Below, piece by piece: positions 43,181-53,082 of a stretch of DNA of 64,000 nt (positions are counted from its first letter, which is position 1; every line of letters begins with the position of its first letter). The DNA lies in contig NZ_JAKGSD010000037.1 of the NCBI RefSeq assembly GCF_021654135.1, positions 20,627-84,626 on the forward strand, read 5' to 3'. A program made the translations under genes and the position numbers. The stretch comes from Amycolatopsis tucumanensis. Its GTDB lineage: Bacteria; Actinomycetota; Actinomycetes; Mycobacteriales; Pseudonocardiaceae. Below the pieces are notes generated by a model. It was not told the origin of the DNA. It saw only the letters and a list, made by a program, of their open reading frames with translations, and did not search any database.

Positions 43181-43209
43181 CGGCGCCCGCCGTCGATCGG
43201 CGGGCGCCG
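43181..43209. terminator. Bidirectional terminator between the MFS gene and rluB
   Basis: A perfect 12-bp stem, CGGCGCCCGCCG / CGGCGGGCGCCG, with the 5-base loop TCGAT fills nearly all of the 39-bp gap between two convergent genes. There is no T-run, as usual for GC-rich actinobacterial terminators. Confidence 0.75.
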
Positions 43210-43953
43210 TTACAGGCCGACGCGCCGGTAGAGGCCGCCGACCTCTTCGCGGTTGAGCTTGCGGATCGTGCCCGGCTTGCCGTTGCCCAGCTGCACGTCG
43301 CCGATCGCGGTGCGCACCAGCTTGCGCACCGGGAACCCGACCTCGGCCAGCAGGCGCCGCACGATGTGCTTGCGGCCCTCGTGCAGCACGATCTCCAGCA
43401 GGGTGCGCCCGCCCATGCTGTCCTTGACCCGGAACGCGTCGACGCGCACCGGGCCGTCCTCCAGCACGATGCCGTCCTTGAGCTCCTTGCCGAGGCCGCG
43501 CGGCACCTTGCCGTCGACCTCGGCCAGGTACGTTTTGGGCACGTGGTAGGAGGGGTGCATCAGCCGGTGCGCGAGGTCGCCGTCGTTGGTGAGCAGCAGC
43601 AGGCCCTCGGTCTCGGCGTCGAGGCGGCCGACGTGGAACAGCCGCTCGCTGCGGTCGCGCACGTAGTCGCCGACGCACGGGCGGCCCTGGTCGTCGTACA
43701 TCGTGGTGTGCACGCCGCGGGGCTTGTTCAGCGCCAGGTGGATCAGGTCCTCGCGGAGGATGACCCGGGTGCCGTCGACGTGGATCACGGCGCTGTCCGG
43801 GTCGACACGCCTGCCGAGCTCGCGGACCACCTTGCCGTCGACGCTCACGCGGCCCTGCACGATCAGGTCTTCGGCGGCGCGGCGCGAGGCCACGCCCGCC
43901 TTGGCGAGCACCTTCTGCAGGCGCACGCCCTCGGCTTCGGGCTCAGATGTCAT
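43210..43953 (-). CDS. rluB: 23S rRNA pseudouridine synthase, RluB/RsuA family
   Basis: 247 residues. An S4 RNA-binding domain (RLQKVLAKAGVASRRAAEDLI) is followed by the pseudouridine synthase core with the catalytic Asp in GRLDAETEGLLLLTNDG. The end carries GRKHIVRRLLAEVGFPV and RTAIGDVQLG. It modifies 23S rRNA. It overlaps the scpB stop by 11 bp and ends the parA-scpAB-rluB cluster. Confidence 0.94.
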   Translation of the reverse strand: MTSEPEAEGVRLQKVLAKAGVASRRAAEDLIVQGRVSVDGKVVRELGRRVDPDSAVIHVDGTRVILREDLIHLALNKPRGVHTTMYDDQGRPCVGDYVRDRSERLFHVGRLDAETEGLLLLTNDGDLAHRLMHPSYHVPKTYLAEVDGKVPRGLGKELKDGIVLEDGPVRVDAFRVKDSMGGRTLLEIVLHEGRKHIVRRLLAEVGFPVRKLVRTAIGDVQLGNGKPGTIRKLNREEVGGLYRRVGL

Positions 43954-45124
43954 CGATGGAGTCCACTTCCGGCAACAGGGGGGCGATCGGCGGCAGGTCG
44001 GTCAGCGACGACAGGCCCAGCCGCTCGAGGAACAATTCGGTCGTCACGTACAGAGTGCCACCCGTCTCGGGGTCGGCGCCGTTCTCCTCGATGAGACCAC
44101 GGGCGAGCAGGGTGCGGATCACACCGTCGACGTTGACGCCGCGGACGGCCGCGACGCGGGAACGCGTGACCGGCTGCCGGTAGGCGATGACGGCGAGGGT
44201 CTCCAGCGCGGCCCTGGTCAGCTTGGAGCGCTGCCCGTCCAGCAGGAGCTTCTCGACGTACGGCGCGTAGGTGTCGCGGGTGAACAGGCGCCACCCCTCG
44301 CCGACGCGCCGCAGGTCGATGCCGCTGCCGCGCTCGGTGAGCTCGGCCGACATGACCTGCAGGGTCTGCGTCACGCGCGGCTCGGGCTGGCCGAGCGCGC
44401 TCGCGAGCGCCTCCTCGCTGACCGGCGAGTCGACGACCAGCAGGAGCGCTTCGAGCGCCGCGGCCAGCGCCGAGTGCTCCGTGAGGTCCGGCAGGCCATC
44501 CCCCACCGCGACGAGGTCCTCGTCGGGCTCCTCGGGGTAGTCCGGCAGGGGCGCGTCCTCCGGGGGCACGGTGGCTTCGCCGGACGCCTGCTCGGGCTGC
44601 GCCGCCGCGGCGTCGGCCTCCGCCTGCAGCTCGCCGTTCGCGGCGGCCTCCGCAGGCGGCTCCGCTGCCTCGGCATCGGGCGCAGGCAGCGCCTGCTCCA
44701 CCTCTGCCTCAGGCTCCTCGGGCTCGGCCTCGGCCTCGGCGGGAGACGGCTCGGCTTCCGCCGAGGGAGGCTCCGCGGTCTCCGCGGAAGGCGCGGCGGC
44801 GGCCTCCGGAGGAGGCGCGGCGTCCGCATCGGGCGCGGGCGGCGCCTCCTGAGGCACTTCACTCTCGGCGGGCGCCGTGGGCTCCTCGGCCCCCGCCGCG
44901 GACGCGGCATCCGCATCGGGCGCGGGCGGCGCCTCCTCCGGAGGCGATCCGCCGTCGGCGGACTCCTGCTCAGCAGCGAGCGTCTCGGCCTCGCGCGCCG
45001 GCTCCGCATCCGACGCAGCCACGTCACCCGGCTCGGCGCCGGGCGCCGAGGGCACCCCCGCCCGCTCCACCTCGGGCTCGGCCTCCGCGCCCTCGGGCCG
45101 GGCCGGTTCCTGTTCGGGACTCAC
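43943..45124 (-). CDS. scpB: Segregation and condensation protein ScpB with long acidic N-terminal extension
   Basis: 393 residues. The last ~180 (from LPDLTEHSALAAALEALLLVV) form the twin winged-helix ScpB domain (RAALETLAVIAYRQPVTRSRV, GLIEENGADPETGGTLYVTT). Residues 1-210 are a disordered Ala/Pro/Glu/Asp tail with a duplicated EAPPAPDADAA motif and almost no basic residues. Typical ScpB is about 190-250 residues. The GTG at 45124 overlaps the scpA stop. ScpB joins ScpA and SMC in chromosome condensation; the tail's role is unknown. Confidence 0.93.
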   Translation of the reverse strand: MSPEQEPARPEGAEAEPEVERAGVPSAPGAEPGDVAASDAEPAREAETLAAEQESADGGSPPEEAPPAPDADAASAAGAEEPTAPAESEVPQEAPPAPDADAAPPPEAAAAPSAETAEPPSAEAEPSPAEAEAEPEEPEAEVEQALPAPDAEAAEPPAEAAANGELQAEADAAAAQPEQASGEATVPPEDAPLPDYPEEPDEDLVAVGDGLPDLTEHSALAAALEALLLVVDSPVSEEALASALGQPEPRVTQTLQVMSAELTERGSGIDLRRVGEGWRLFTRDTYAPYVEKLLLDGQRSKLTRAALETLAVIAYRQPVTRSRVAAVRGVNVDGVIRTLLARGLIEENGADPETGGTLYVTTELFLERLGLSSLTDLPPIAPLLPEVDSIDDI

Positions 45125-45975
45125 CCGTACTCCTCTTCCTCGACGCGGGCCCGGTCCGCCTCGGCGGCGGCCTCGGCCTCCGAGACCGACCCGCCGGTCC
45201 ACCGCACCCGCAGCATCGTCAGCGGCTCGTCCTGCTCGAACTGCACGCTGGACTCCCGGTAGAGCTCCAGCAGCGCCAGGAACCGGGCCACCACCTCGAC
45301 CGTGTGCTCGCAGTCCTCGACCAGCTCGGTGAACGTCGCCTGGCCCCGCTCGGCCAGCTTCAGCCGCAGCAGCGCCGCGTGCTCCCGCACCGACACCCGG
45401 TGCGCGTGGATGTGGTCCAGCGACACCGTGGGCGGCGGCTTGGGCCGGAACACGGCCAGCGCGATCTCCGCCAGCTTGTCCGCGTCCACCCCGAGCGTCA
45501 CCTCGGGCAGCAGCCCGAGGTAGCGCTCCTCCAGCGACACCGACCGCGGGTACCGCCGCAGCGCCCCGGCCTCCAGCTCCGCGAACAGCGCCGCGACCTG
45601 CTTGTACGCCCGGTACTGCAGGACACGGGCGAACAGCAGGTCCCGCGCCTCCAGCAGCGCCAGGTCGTCCTCGTCCTCGACCTCGGCCGCGGGCAGCAGC
45701 CGCGCGGCCTTCAGGTCGAGCAGGGTCGCCGCGATGACCAGGAACTCCGTCACCTCGTCCAGGTCCCACTCCGGCCCCAGCGCCCTGGTGTAGGCGATGA
45801 AGTCGTCGGTGACCTGGTGCAGCGCGACCTCGGTGACGTCGAGCTGGTGCTGCGAGATCAGCTGCAGCAGCAGGTCGAACGGCCCCTCGAAGTTGTCCAG
45901 GCGGACCTTGAACTTCGGCGCCGCGGAATCCTCGACGGGCTGGGCCCCGTCGACCGGAGCCCCGTTCTCGCTCAC
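45121..45975 (-). CDS. scpA: Segregation and condensation protein ScpA (kleisin)
   Basis: 284 residues. FEGPFDLLLQLISQHQLDVTEV is the N-terminal kleisin helix that binds SMC, with DFIAYTRALGPEWDLDEVTEFLVIAATLLDLKA in the middle (key: EFLVIAATLLDLKAARLLP). A C-terminal winged helix (TFTELVEDCEHTVEVVARFLALLELYRE in part) follows. It starts at a GTG overlapping the preceding stop. The order parA-RHH-scpA-scpB-rluB, all with four-base overlaps, indicates one transcript. Confidence 0.94.
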   Translation of the reverse strand: MSENGAPVDGAQPVEDSAAPKFKVRLDNFEGPFDLLLQLISQHQLDVTEVALHQVTDDFIAYTRALGPEWDLDEVTEFLVIAATLLDLKAARLLPAAEVEDEDDLALLEARDLLFARVLQYRAYKQVAALFAELEAGALRRYPRSVSLEERYLGLLPEVTLGVDADKLAEIALAVFRPKPPPTVSLDHIHAHRVSVREHAALLRLKLAERGQATFTELVEDCEHTVEVVARFLALLELYRESSVQFEQDEPLTMLRVRWTGGSVSEAEAAAEADRARVEEEEYG

Positions 45976-46397
45976 GTCCCGGCGGCTTCCTCGGAGTCGA
46001 GGCCGCCCTCACGGAGGCGGCGCACCAGCACCGAGTCGGCGCCGTGTTCGTCGAAGTCCGCCAGCAGCACCGCCACGGCCTCCCGCACGAGACGGCCGCG
46101 GTCGATGGCCAGGCCGTGCTCGGCCCGCAGGCTCAGCCGCGCCTGCTCCATCGCGACCAGTTCGTCGCCGGAGACGTAGACGGTGATCTTCGAATCGTGC
46201 TTCTGACGTCCGCTGCCGCGCCGTCCGGCGGCGCTGCGCTCCAGCTGCTCGCGGTGCCCGGAGTTCTGCCCGTTGCCCGGCCGCTGCGCTTCCGGGCGCT
46301 GCGGGGCGGGCGTGGGCGGCGCGGGCACGTCGAGGGCCGGGCTGCTGGTCAGGCGGAAGAGTTCCGAAGCCCCGGGGAGGGAGGCTCGCCTGCTCAC
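45972..46397 (-). CDS. Ribbon-helix-helix-like DNA-binding protein, probable ParA partner
   Basis: 141 residues. The N-terminal ~65 are Pro/Arg/Gln-rich and disordered. The C-terminal part (KITVYVSGDELVAMEQARLS, DRGRLVREAVAVLLADF) looks like a ribbon-helix-helix: a beta strand then two helices. GTGA overlaps tie it to parA before and scpA after. Small RHH proteins act as centromere binders for ParA in plasmids (ParG, Omega). A similar role here is an inference. No other ParB-like gene is in the window. Confidence 0.7.
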   Translation of the reverse strand: MSRRASLPGASELFRLTSSPALDVPAPPTPAPQRPEAQRPGNGQNSGHREQLERSAAGRRGSGRQKHDSKITVYVSGDELVAMEQARLSLRAEHGLAIDRGRLVREAVAVLLADFDEHGADSVLVRRLREGGLDSEEAAGT

Positions 46398-47365
46398 CGA
46401 GCGATCACCTCGCGCGCCAGCGCGCGATACGCCTGCGCGCCGGCGGACTTGGGGGCCCAGCGGGTGATGGGCTCACCGGCCACGGTGGTCTCCGGGAACC
46501 GCACGGTGCGGTTGATCACCGTGTCGAACACGGTGTCGCCGAAGGCCTCCACGACCCGCGCCATGACCTCCCGTGAGTGGAGGGTCCGCGGGTCGAACAT
46601 GGTGGCCAGGATGCCGGTGATATCCAGTTTGGGGTTCAAGCGTTCGCGTACCTTCTCGATCGTGTCGATCAACAAAGCCACGCCACGCAAGCTGAAGAAC
46701 TCGCACTCCAGCGGGATGATCACGCCGTCGGCGGCCGTGAGCGCGTTCACCGTGAGCAACCCGAGCGATGGCTGGCAGTCGACCAGAACATAGTCGTACT
46801 CCGAGATGAGGGGTTGCACGACCCGGAGCAACGTGTGCTCGCGCCCCACCTCGGCGACCAGCTGCACCTCGGCGGCGGACAGGTCGATGTTGCTCGGCAG
46901 CAGGTCCATGCCCTCGACACTGGTGTGCCGCAGGATGTCCTGGGCGGTCACCGACCGCTCCATGATCGCGTTGTAGACCGTCTGGTCCAGCTCGTGCGGC
47001 TGCACGCCGAGGCCCACCGACAGCGCGCCCTGCGGGTCGAAGTCCACCAGCAGCACCCGGCGGCCGTACTCGGCGAGCGCGGCGCCCAGGTTGATCGTGG
47101 ACGTGGTCTTGCCGACGCCGCCCTTCTGGTTGCACATGGCCAGCACCGTGGCCGGGCCGTGCTTGTCCAGCAGGGGCGGTTCGGGAATCTCACGCAACGG
47201 TCTGCCGGTCGGGCCGAGCTTGGGCTTGCCGTTCGCTTCGGCGCCCACGGCCACGACAGAGTCCACGGTGTCGGGCTCCCCCTCTGTCGCGATGGTCAGG
47301 TTGTCGAGGTTCGCGGCGGCCGATGCGGCCGAGACCGATCTGGTCGAGGGCTGCGGTGTCGACAT
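46394..47365 (-). CDS. ParA/Soj-family chromosome-partitioning ATPase
   Basis: 323 residues. The deviant Walker A motif CNQKGGVGKTTSTINLG, the switch (LLVDFDPQGALSVGLG) and VDCQPSLGLLTVNAL identify ParA. The first ~75 residues form an uncommon N-terminal extension. In mycobacteria the equivalent gene (Rv1708) lies in the same place upstream of scpA and is separate from the oriC parAB. It is followed by an RHH protein gene that may be its DNA-binding partner. The first gene of the run after xerD, 86 bp downstream of it. Confidence 0.9.
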   Translation of the reverse strand: MSTPQPSTRSVSAASAAANLDNLTIATEGEPDTVDSVVAVGAEANGKPKLGPTGRPLREIPEPPLLDKHGPATVLAMCNQKGGVGKTTSTINLGAALAEYGRRVLLVDFDPQGALSVGLGVQPHELDQTVYNAIMERSVTAQDILRHTSVEGMDLLPSNIDLSAAEVQLVAEVGREHTLLRVVQPLISEYDYVLVDCQPSLGLLTVNALTAADGVIIPLECEFFSLRGVALLIDTIEKVRERLNPKLDITGILATMFDPRTLHSREVMARVVEAFGDTVFDTVINRTVRFPETTVAGEPITRWAPKSAGAQAYRALAREVIAR

Positions 47366-47451
47366 GGCGCGAAACTCCTCGTTCGACGGGTTGGCCGCAG
47401 CCTATTCGGCGAGCCGTTTGTCGCCAAAGCAACTCGCCGGAGGCGATCAGG

Positions 47452-48378
47452 TCAACCCAGCGCCCGAGGATGGGCCGTAGCATATACCTCACGCAGAGTG
47501 TTCATCGTGACCAGGGTGTACACCTGTGTCGTGGTCACCGAAGCGTGGCCTAGCAGCTCTTGGACCACCCGGACGTCCGCTCCGCCCTCCAGCAGGTGGG
47601 TCGCGAAACTGTGACGCAGCGTGTGCGGCGACACGCCGGTGGAGATCCCGGCGCGTTCGGCGTTGGTCTTGAGGACCTGCCACGCGCTCTGCCGGGACAG
47701 CCGGGTCCCCCTGGCGTTGAGGAACAGCGCCGCGGTGCCGCGGCCGCGCAGCGCCAGCACCGGGCGGGCGCGCACCAGGTAGGCCTCCAGCGCCTCGACC
47801 GCGGGACGGCCGATCGGCACCAGCCGCTGCTTGCCGCCCTTGCCGTCGAGCAGCACGGTGCGCTCCTCGCGGTCGACGTCGTCGAGGTCGAGCCCGACGG
47901 CCTCGGAGATCCGGGCCCCGGTGGAGTACAGCAGCTCCAGCAGCGCCCGGTCGCGCAGCGGCCGCTCCCCCTCGGCGGGCGGCATCGCCAGCAGCCGCAG
48001 CACGTCGTCCACCGGCAGCGCCTTGGGCAGCCGCTTGGCCGGCGCCGGGGGCCGCACCTCGCGGGCCGGGTCGTCCTCGGTCAGCCCGTCGAGGTGCGCG
48101 AAGCGGTGCAGCCCGCGCACCGCGACCAGCGCCCGCGCCGCCGAGGACGCCGCCAGCGGCGGGTGCACCTCGTCGCCCTCGCGCAGCGCCGCGCCGAACC
48201 CGGTCACGTCGGATTCGGTGACGCGCCGGAAGTCCCGCACCCCGGCCTGCTCCAGGTACCGCAGGTACCGGCGCAGATCGCGGGCGTAGCTGTCCAGGGT
48301 GTTGCGTGCCGTCCCGCGCTCCACGGCGAGATGATCGAGATAGGCCGTGACCACCTCGGCGGCCGGCAGAACATGCAC
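47452..48378 (-). CDS. xerD: Site-specific tyrosine recombinase XerD
   Basis: 308 residues. The N-terminal core-binding SAM-like domain (AYLDHLAVERGTARNTLDSYARDLRRYLRYL in part) is followed by the catalytic domain with Arg in TGARISE, Lys in GKGGKQR, HTLRHSF, GHASVTTTQ and the nucleophile Tyr in QVYT. It resolves chromosome dimers at dif. Its position after the NUDIX gene and before parA follows the mycobacterial order (Rv1701). Confidence 0.94.
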   Translation of the reverse strand: MHVLPAAEVVTAYLDHLAVERGTARNTLDSYARDLRRYLRYLEQAGVRDFRRVTESDVTGFGAALREGDEVHPPLAASSAARALVAVRGLHRFAHLDGLTEDDPAREVRPPAPAKRLPKALPVDDVLRLLAMPPAEGERPLRDRALLELLYSTGARISEAVGLDLDDVDREERTVLLDGKGGKQRLVPIGRPAVEALEAYLVRARPVLALRGRGTAALFLNARGTRLSRQSAWQVLKTNAERAGISTGVSPHTLRHSFATHLLEGGADVRVVQELLGHASVTTTQVYTLVTMNTLREVYATAHPRALG

Positions 48379-48400
48379 GCCGACACCCTAGAGCGTGACG

Positions 48401-49023
48401 TCAGGAAATGCGATCGGCGAACCGCGTCGGCCGGTCCCGCCACGGCGCGTCCGACGGCCGCGACGGCGCGCCGTCGTGGACGACCGCGTGCGCGGCGAGC
48501 ACGCCGCCGACGGTCGCGCCGTTGACGATCTCCCCGGACAGCGCCATCCGCACCGCCTCGGCCAGCGGCACCCGGTGCACCACCAGGTCGGCCTCCTCGT
48601 CGCCGAGGACCTCCCGGTCGACCGGGGTCAGGTCGCGCGCCAGGAACACTCGCACGACCTCGTCGGTGAACCCGGGCGAGGCGGCCACGTCGACCAGCGT
48701 CTCCCACCGCGCGGCGGCGAGCCCGGCCTCCTCGGCCAGCTCGCGCCGCGCGGCCTCGACCGGGTCCTCCCCGGCGTGGTCGAGCAGCCCGGCGGGCAGC
48801 TCCCAGATCCGCCGCCCGAGCGGGTGCCGGTACTGGTGGACCAGGGTGACCGCGCCCTCGGCGTCGACCGCGGCGATCGCGACCGCGCCGAGGTGCTCCA
48901 CCACCTCGCGCCTGGCGGTGCCGCCGCCGGGCATCGCGACCTCGTCGATCCGCAGCCCGACCACGCGTCCGATGTGGACGTCCTTGCTGGACACCACCCG
49001 GAAGTCGTGCTCGCCGGGGGCGG

Positions 49024-49027
<4 letters not shown>
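48401..49027 (-). CDS. ADP-ribose pyrophosphatase (NUDIX hydrolase)
   Basis: 208 residues. The NUDIX box is present as GLLDHAGEDPVEAARRELAEEAGL (first Gly shifted, as in mycobacterial Rv1700-type enzymes). WELPAG and HQYRHPLGRR precede it. It hydrolyses ADP-ribose to AMP and ribose-5-phosphate. The TTG start at 49027 overlaps the pyrG stop (TTGA); a downstream GTG is possible but would cut the N-terminal strand. Middle gene of pyrG-NUDIX-xerD. Confidence 0.9.
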
Positions 49028-50724
<1,697 letters not shown>

Positions 50725-50821
50725 GGGCTTCCACCTTATCGCACCGGCCCCCGGGCGCTCGCTCGCCGCGCCCACGTAGTTCGATGGGTCACGTCAGACG
50801 TTCGCGCGTGAAAGAGGCACC

Positions 50822-52108
50822 GTGACCCAGCCCCCCGCTTCCCAGCCCACCTGGACCGCGCCGGTCGCGCCCGGCCCGCTCGACGCGACGGTGCGCGTCC
50901 CCGGCTCCAAGTCGATCACCAACCGGGCGTTCGTGCTGGCCGCGCTGGCCGCCGAGCCGACCCTGGTCCGCGCCCCGCTGGACTCCCGGGACGCCCGGCT
51001 CATGCTGGGCGCGCTGGAGTCGCTGGGCGGCGGCTGGGAGCGGCACGGCGACGACGTGCTGGTCCGCCCGCTGGCGCACGGCTCGACCGAACCGGCGAAC
51101 GTCGTGCTGGGCAACGCGGGCACGGTCGCGCGGTTCACGCCCGCCCTGGCCGGGCTGGGGTCGGCGCCGGTGACGTTCGACGGGGACGAGGCCATCCGCC
51201 GCCGCCCGATCGCGCCGCTGCTGGCCGCGCTGCGCGAGGCGGGCGCGGACATCGACGACGAGGGCCGGGGCGCGCCGCCGTTCACCGTCCGCGGGCACGG
51301 CGGCCTGCCCGGTGGGAAGGTCGACCTGGACTCCAGCGCGTCCAGCCAGTTCCTGTCGGCGCTGCTGCTCGCCGGTCCCGCGTTCGAGGCCGGGGTGACG
51401 GTGCGGCTGACCGGCGGCACCCCGCCGAGCGAGCCGCACATCGCGATGACACTGGACATGCTGCGCCGGTTCGGCGCGTCCCCGGAGCGGGACGGGCAGG
51501 AGTTCCACGTCGGCCCGGCGCGGCTGTCCTGCCCGGACTTCACGGTCGAGCCGGACCTGTCCACGGCGGCGCCGTTCGTGGTGGCCGCGGCGGCCGCGGG
51601 CGGCACCGTGCGCATCCCCGGCTGGCCGGAGTACTCCACCCAGCCGGGTGATTGGCTCCGCAGCCTGATGACCGAGCTGGGCCAGCGTGTGGAGCTGACT
51701 CCGGAGGGGCTGACCGTCACCGGAACGGGCGAAATCCCGGGCGCGCGGCTCGACCTGCACGAGGTGGGCGAGCTGACCCCGGTGATCGCCGCGCTGCTGT
51801 GCTTCGCCGATGGGCCGTCGGTCATCTCCGGTGTCGCGCACCTGCGCGGGCACGAGACCGACCGGCTGGCGGCGCTGGCGACCGAGCTGTCCGCGCTGGG
51901 CGCCGGGGTGACCGAGACCGCGGACGGTCTGGCGATCACCCCGGCCCCGATGCACGGCGGCGTGTTCCACACCTACGAGGACCACCGGCTGGTGATGGCC
52001 GGCGCGGTGCTCGGCCTTCGGGTCCCCGGTGTGGAGGTCGAGGACCCGGCGACGGTCGGCAAGACCTTCCCCGGGTTCACCACCGCCTGGGCGGAGATGC
52101 TCAGCTGA
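50822..52108 (+). CDS. aroA: 3-phosphoshikimate 1-carboxyvinyltransferase (EPSP synthase)
   Basis: 428 residues from a GTG start with GTGAAAGAGG just upstream. VPGSKSITNRAFVLAALA (substrate Lys/Ser/Arg), LGNAGTVARFTPAL, DSSASSQFLSALLL, EPDLSTAAPF (catalytic Asp) and the C-terminal YEDHRLVMA are present. It makes EPSP for aromatic amino acid synthesis. In mycobacteria aroA is elsewhere; here it lies between pyrG and two flavin oxidoreductases. Its end overlaps the convergent LLM gene by 8 bp. Confidence 0.96.
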   Translation: MTQPPASQPTWTAPVAPGPLDATVRVPGSKSITNRAFVLAALAAEPTLVRAPLDSRDARLMLGALESLGGGWERHGDDVLVRPLAHGSTEPANVVLGNAGTVARFTPALAGLGSAPVTFDGDEAIRRRPIAPLLAALREAGADIDDEGRGAPPFTVRGHGGLPGGKVDLDSSASSQFLSALLLAGPAFEAGVTVRLTGGTPPSEPHIAMTLDMLRRFGASPERDGQEFHVGPARLSCPDFTVEPDLSTAAPFVVAAAAAGGTVRIPGWPEYSTQPGDWLRSLMTELGQRVELTPEGLTVTGTGEIPGARLDLHEVGELTPVIAALLCFADGPSVISGVAHLRGHETDRLAALATELSALGAGVTETADGLAITPAPMHGGVFHTYEDHRLVMAGAVLGLRVPGVEVEDPATVGKTFPGFTTAWAEMLS

Positions 52109-52925
52109 CCACGTCGGCCAGCCTGCCGACCTGGCCCGGGTCGGTGCCCCAGCAGTAGAGCATCAGCTCGTCGGCGCCGAGGTCCGCGAAGTGCTTGGCC
52201 GCTTCGCGGACCTGCTCCGGCGTGGTGAGCATCCCCTCGACCATGTTCCTGCCGTAGTCGCTGAAGGCGTAGTAGGCGGCGATGGCCGCGCGTGCCTCGT
52301 CCACATCGGACTCCAGCGCGACGTTGACCTGGGCGACCATGCGCGGGCGGCCGTCACGGCCCGCGTCGGCCCAGAACCGCTCGACCTTGGCGAACAGGTC
52401 GCCCGCCCACTTCGGCGGCGCGGCGCACAGGAACCCGTCGCCGTGCCGGGCGATCCGCTCCAGGGCGGGGTCGGCGAAGGCGCCGAACAGGACCTCGGGA
52501 CCGCCGGGCGTGGCCGGGGCGGGCCCGATCCCTTCGGCGCCGGACCAGATCCGCCGCATGCGGGTCATCTGCTCGTCGAGGACCCGGCCGCGCTGGCGCG
52601 GGTCGGTGCCGGTGGCCTGGTGGTCGTCGGCGCGTCCGCCGACACCGAGACCGAGGGTGAAGCGGCCGCCGGAGAGCCGGTCCAGCGTGGCGGCCTGCTT
52701 GGCGAGCAGGGCGGGTTCGCGCAGCGGGGCCAGCAGGACCTCGGTCTGCAGGCGGACGCGCGTGGTGGCGCCGGCGAGCAGGGCGAGGGTGACCAGCGGC
52801 TCGGGGTTGTCGTAGACGATCCGGTCGAGCAGGCCGAGCGTGCGGAACGGGCCGTCGTCGGCCAGACGCGCCCAGTCGGTGAGCTGTTCGGGGCTGCCGA
52901 TGGGCAGGCCGAGACCGAAATGCAT
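52101..52925 (-). CDS. LLM-class (luciferase-like) flavin-dependent oxidoreductase
   Basis: 274 residues. MHFGLGLPIGSPEQLTDWAR and LDRLSGGRFTLGLGVGGRADD are the luciferase-like monooxygenase core, which binds FMN or F420. GGAGG lies 6-10 bases before the ATG at 52925. It is divergent from a second LLM gene across 157 bp. The reaction is not known. Expression from the shared spacer could be linked with that partner. Confidence 0.9.
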   Translation of the reverse strand: MHFGLGLPIGSPEQLTDWARLADDGPFRTLGLLDRIVYDNPEPLVTLALLAGATTRVRLQTEVLLAPLREPALLAKQAATLDRLSGGRFTLGLGVGGRADDHQATGTDPRQRGRVLDEQMTRMRRIWSGAEGIGPAPATPGGPEVLFGAFADPALERIARHGDGFLCAAPPKWAGDLFAKVERFWADAGRDGRPRMVAQVNVALESDVDEARAAIAAYYAFSDYGRNMVEGMLTTPEQVREAAKHFADLGADELMLYCWGTDPGQVGRLADVVS

Positions 52926-53043
52926 GAATTCCTCCAGAAAACGGGCATGGCGAACTGACAGTGCCGCCCGCTCCGGACTCTTTTCGCGGTGCTGCCTCTG
53001 CGGCTGTACTTCGGTGGCAGGCACGGTCCCGTGGAGTACTTTC

Positions 53044-53060
53044 GATCTTAGCGCAAGATC
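53044..53060. promoter_or_regulatory. Palindrome upstream of the second LLM oxidoreductase
   Basis: GATCTTAGCGCAAGATC has perfect 6-base arms and lies 22 bases before the ATG at 53083, between the two divergent LLM genes. It could be a repressor site or a short mRNA hairpin near the ribosome-binding site. No regulator gene adjoins it. Confidence 0.35.
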
Positions 53061-53082
53061 ATCTGGGGAAGGACTGGTTTTC

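Noticed and set aside
45972..46397. The RHH protein as a ParB homologue
   Set aside because: No ParB helix-turn-helix or CTPase motif; size and the C-terminal strand-helix-helix fit RHH instead.
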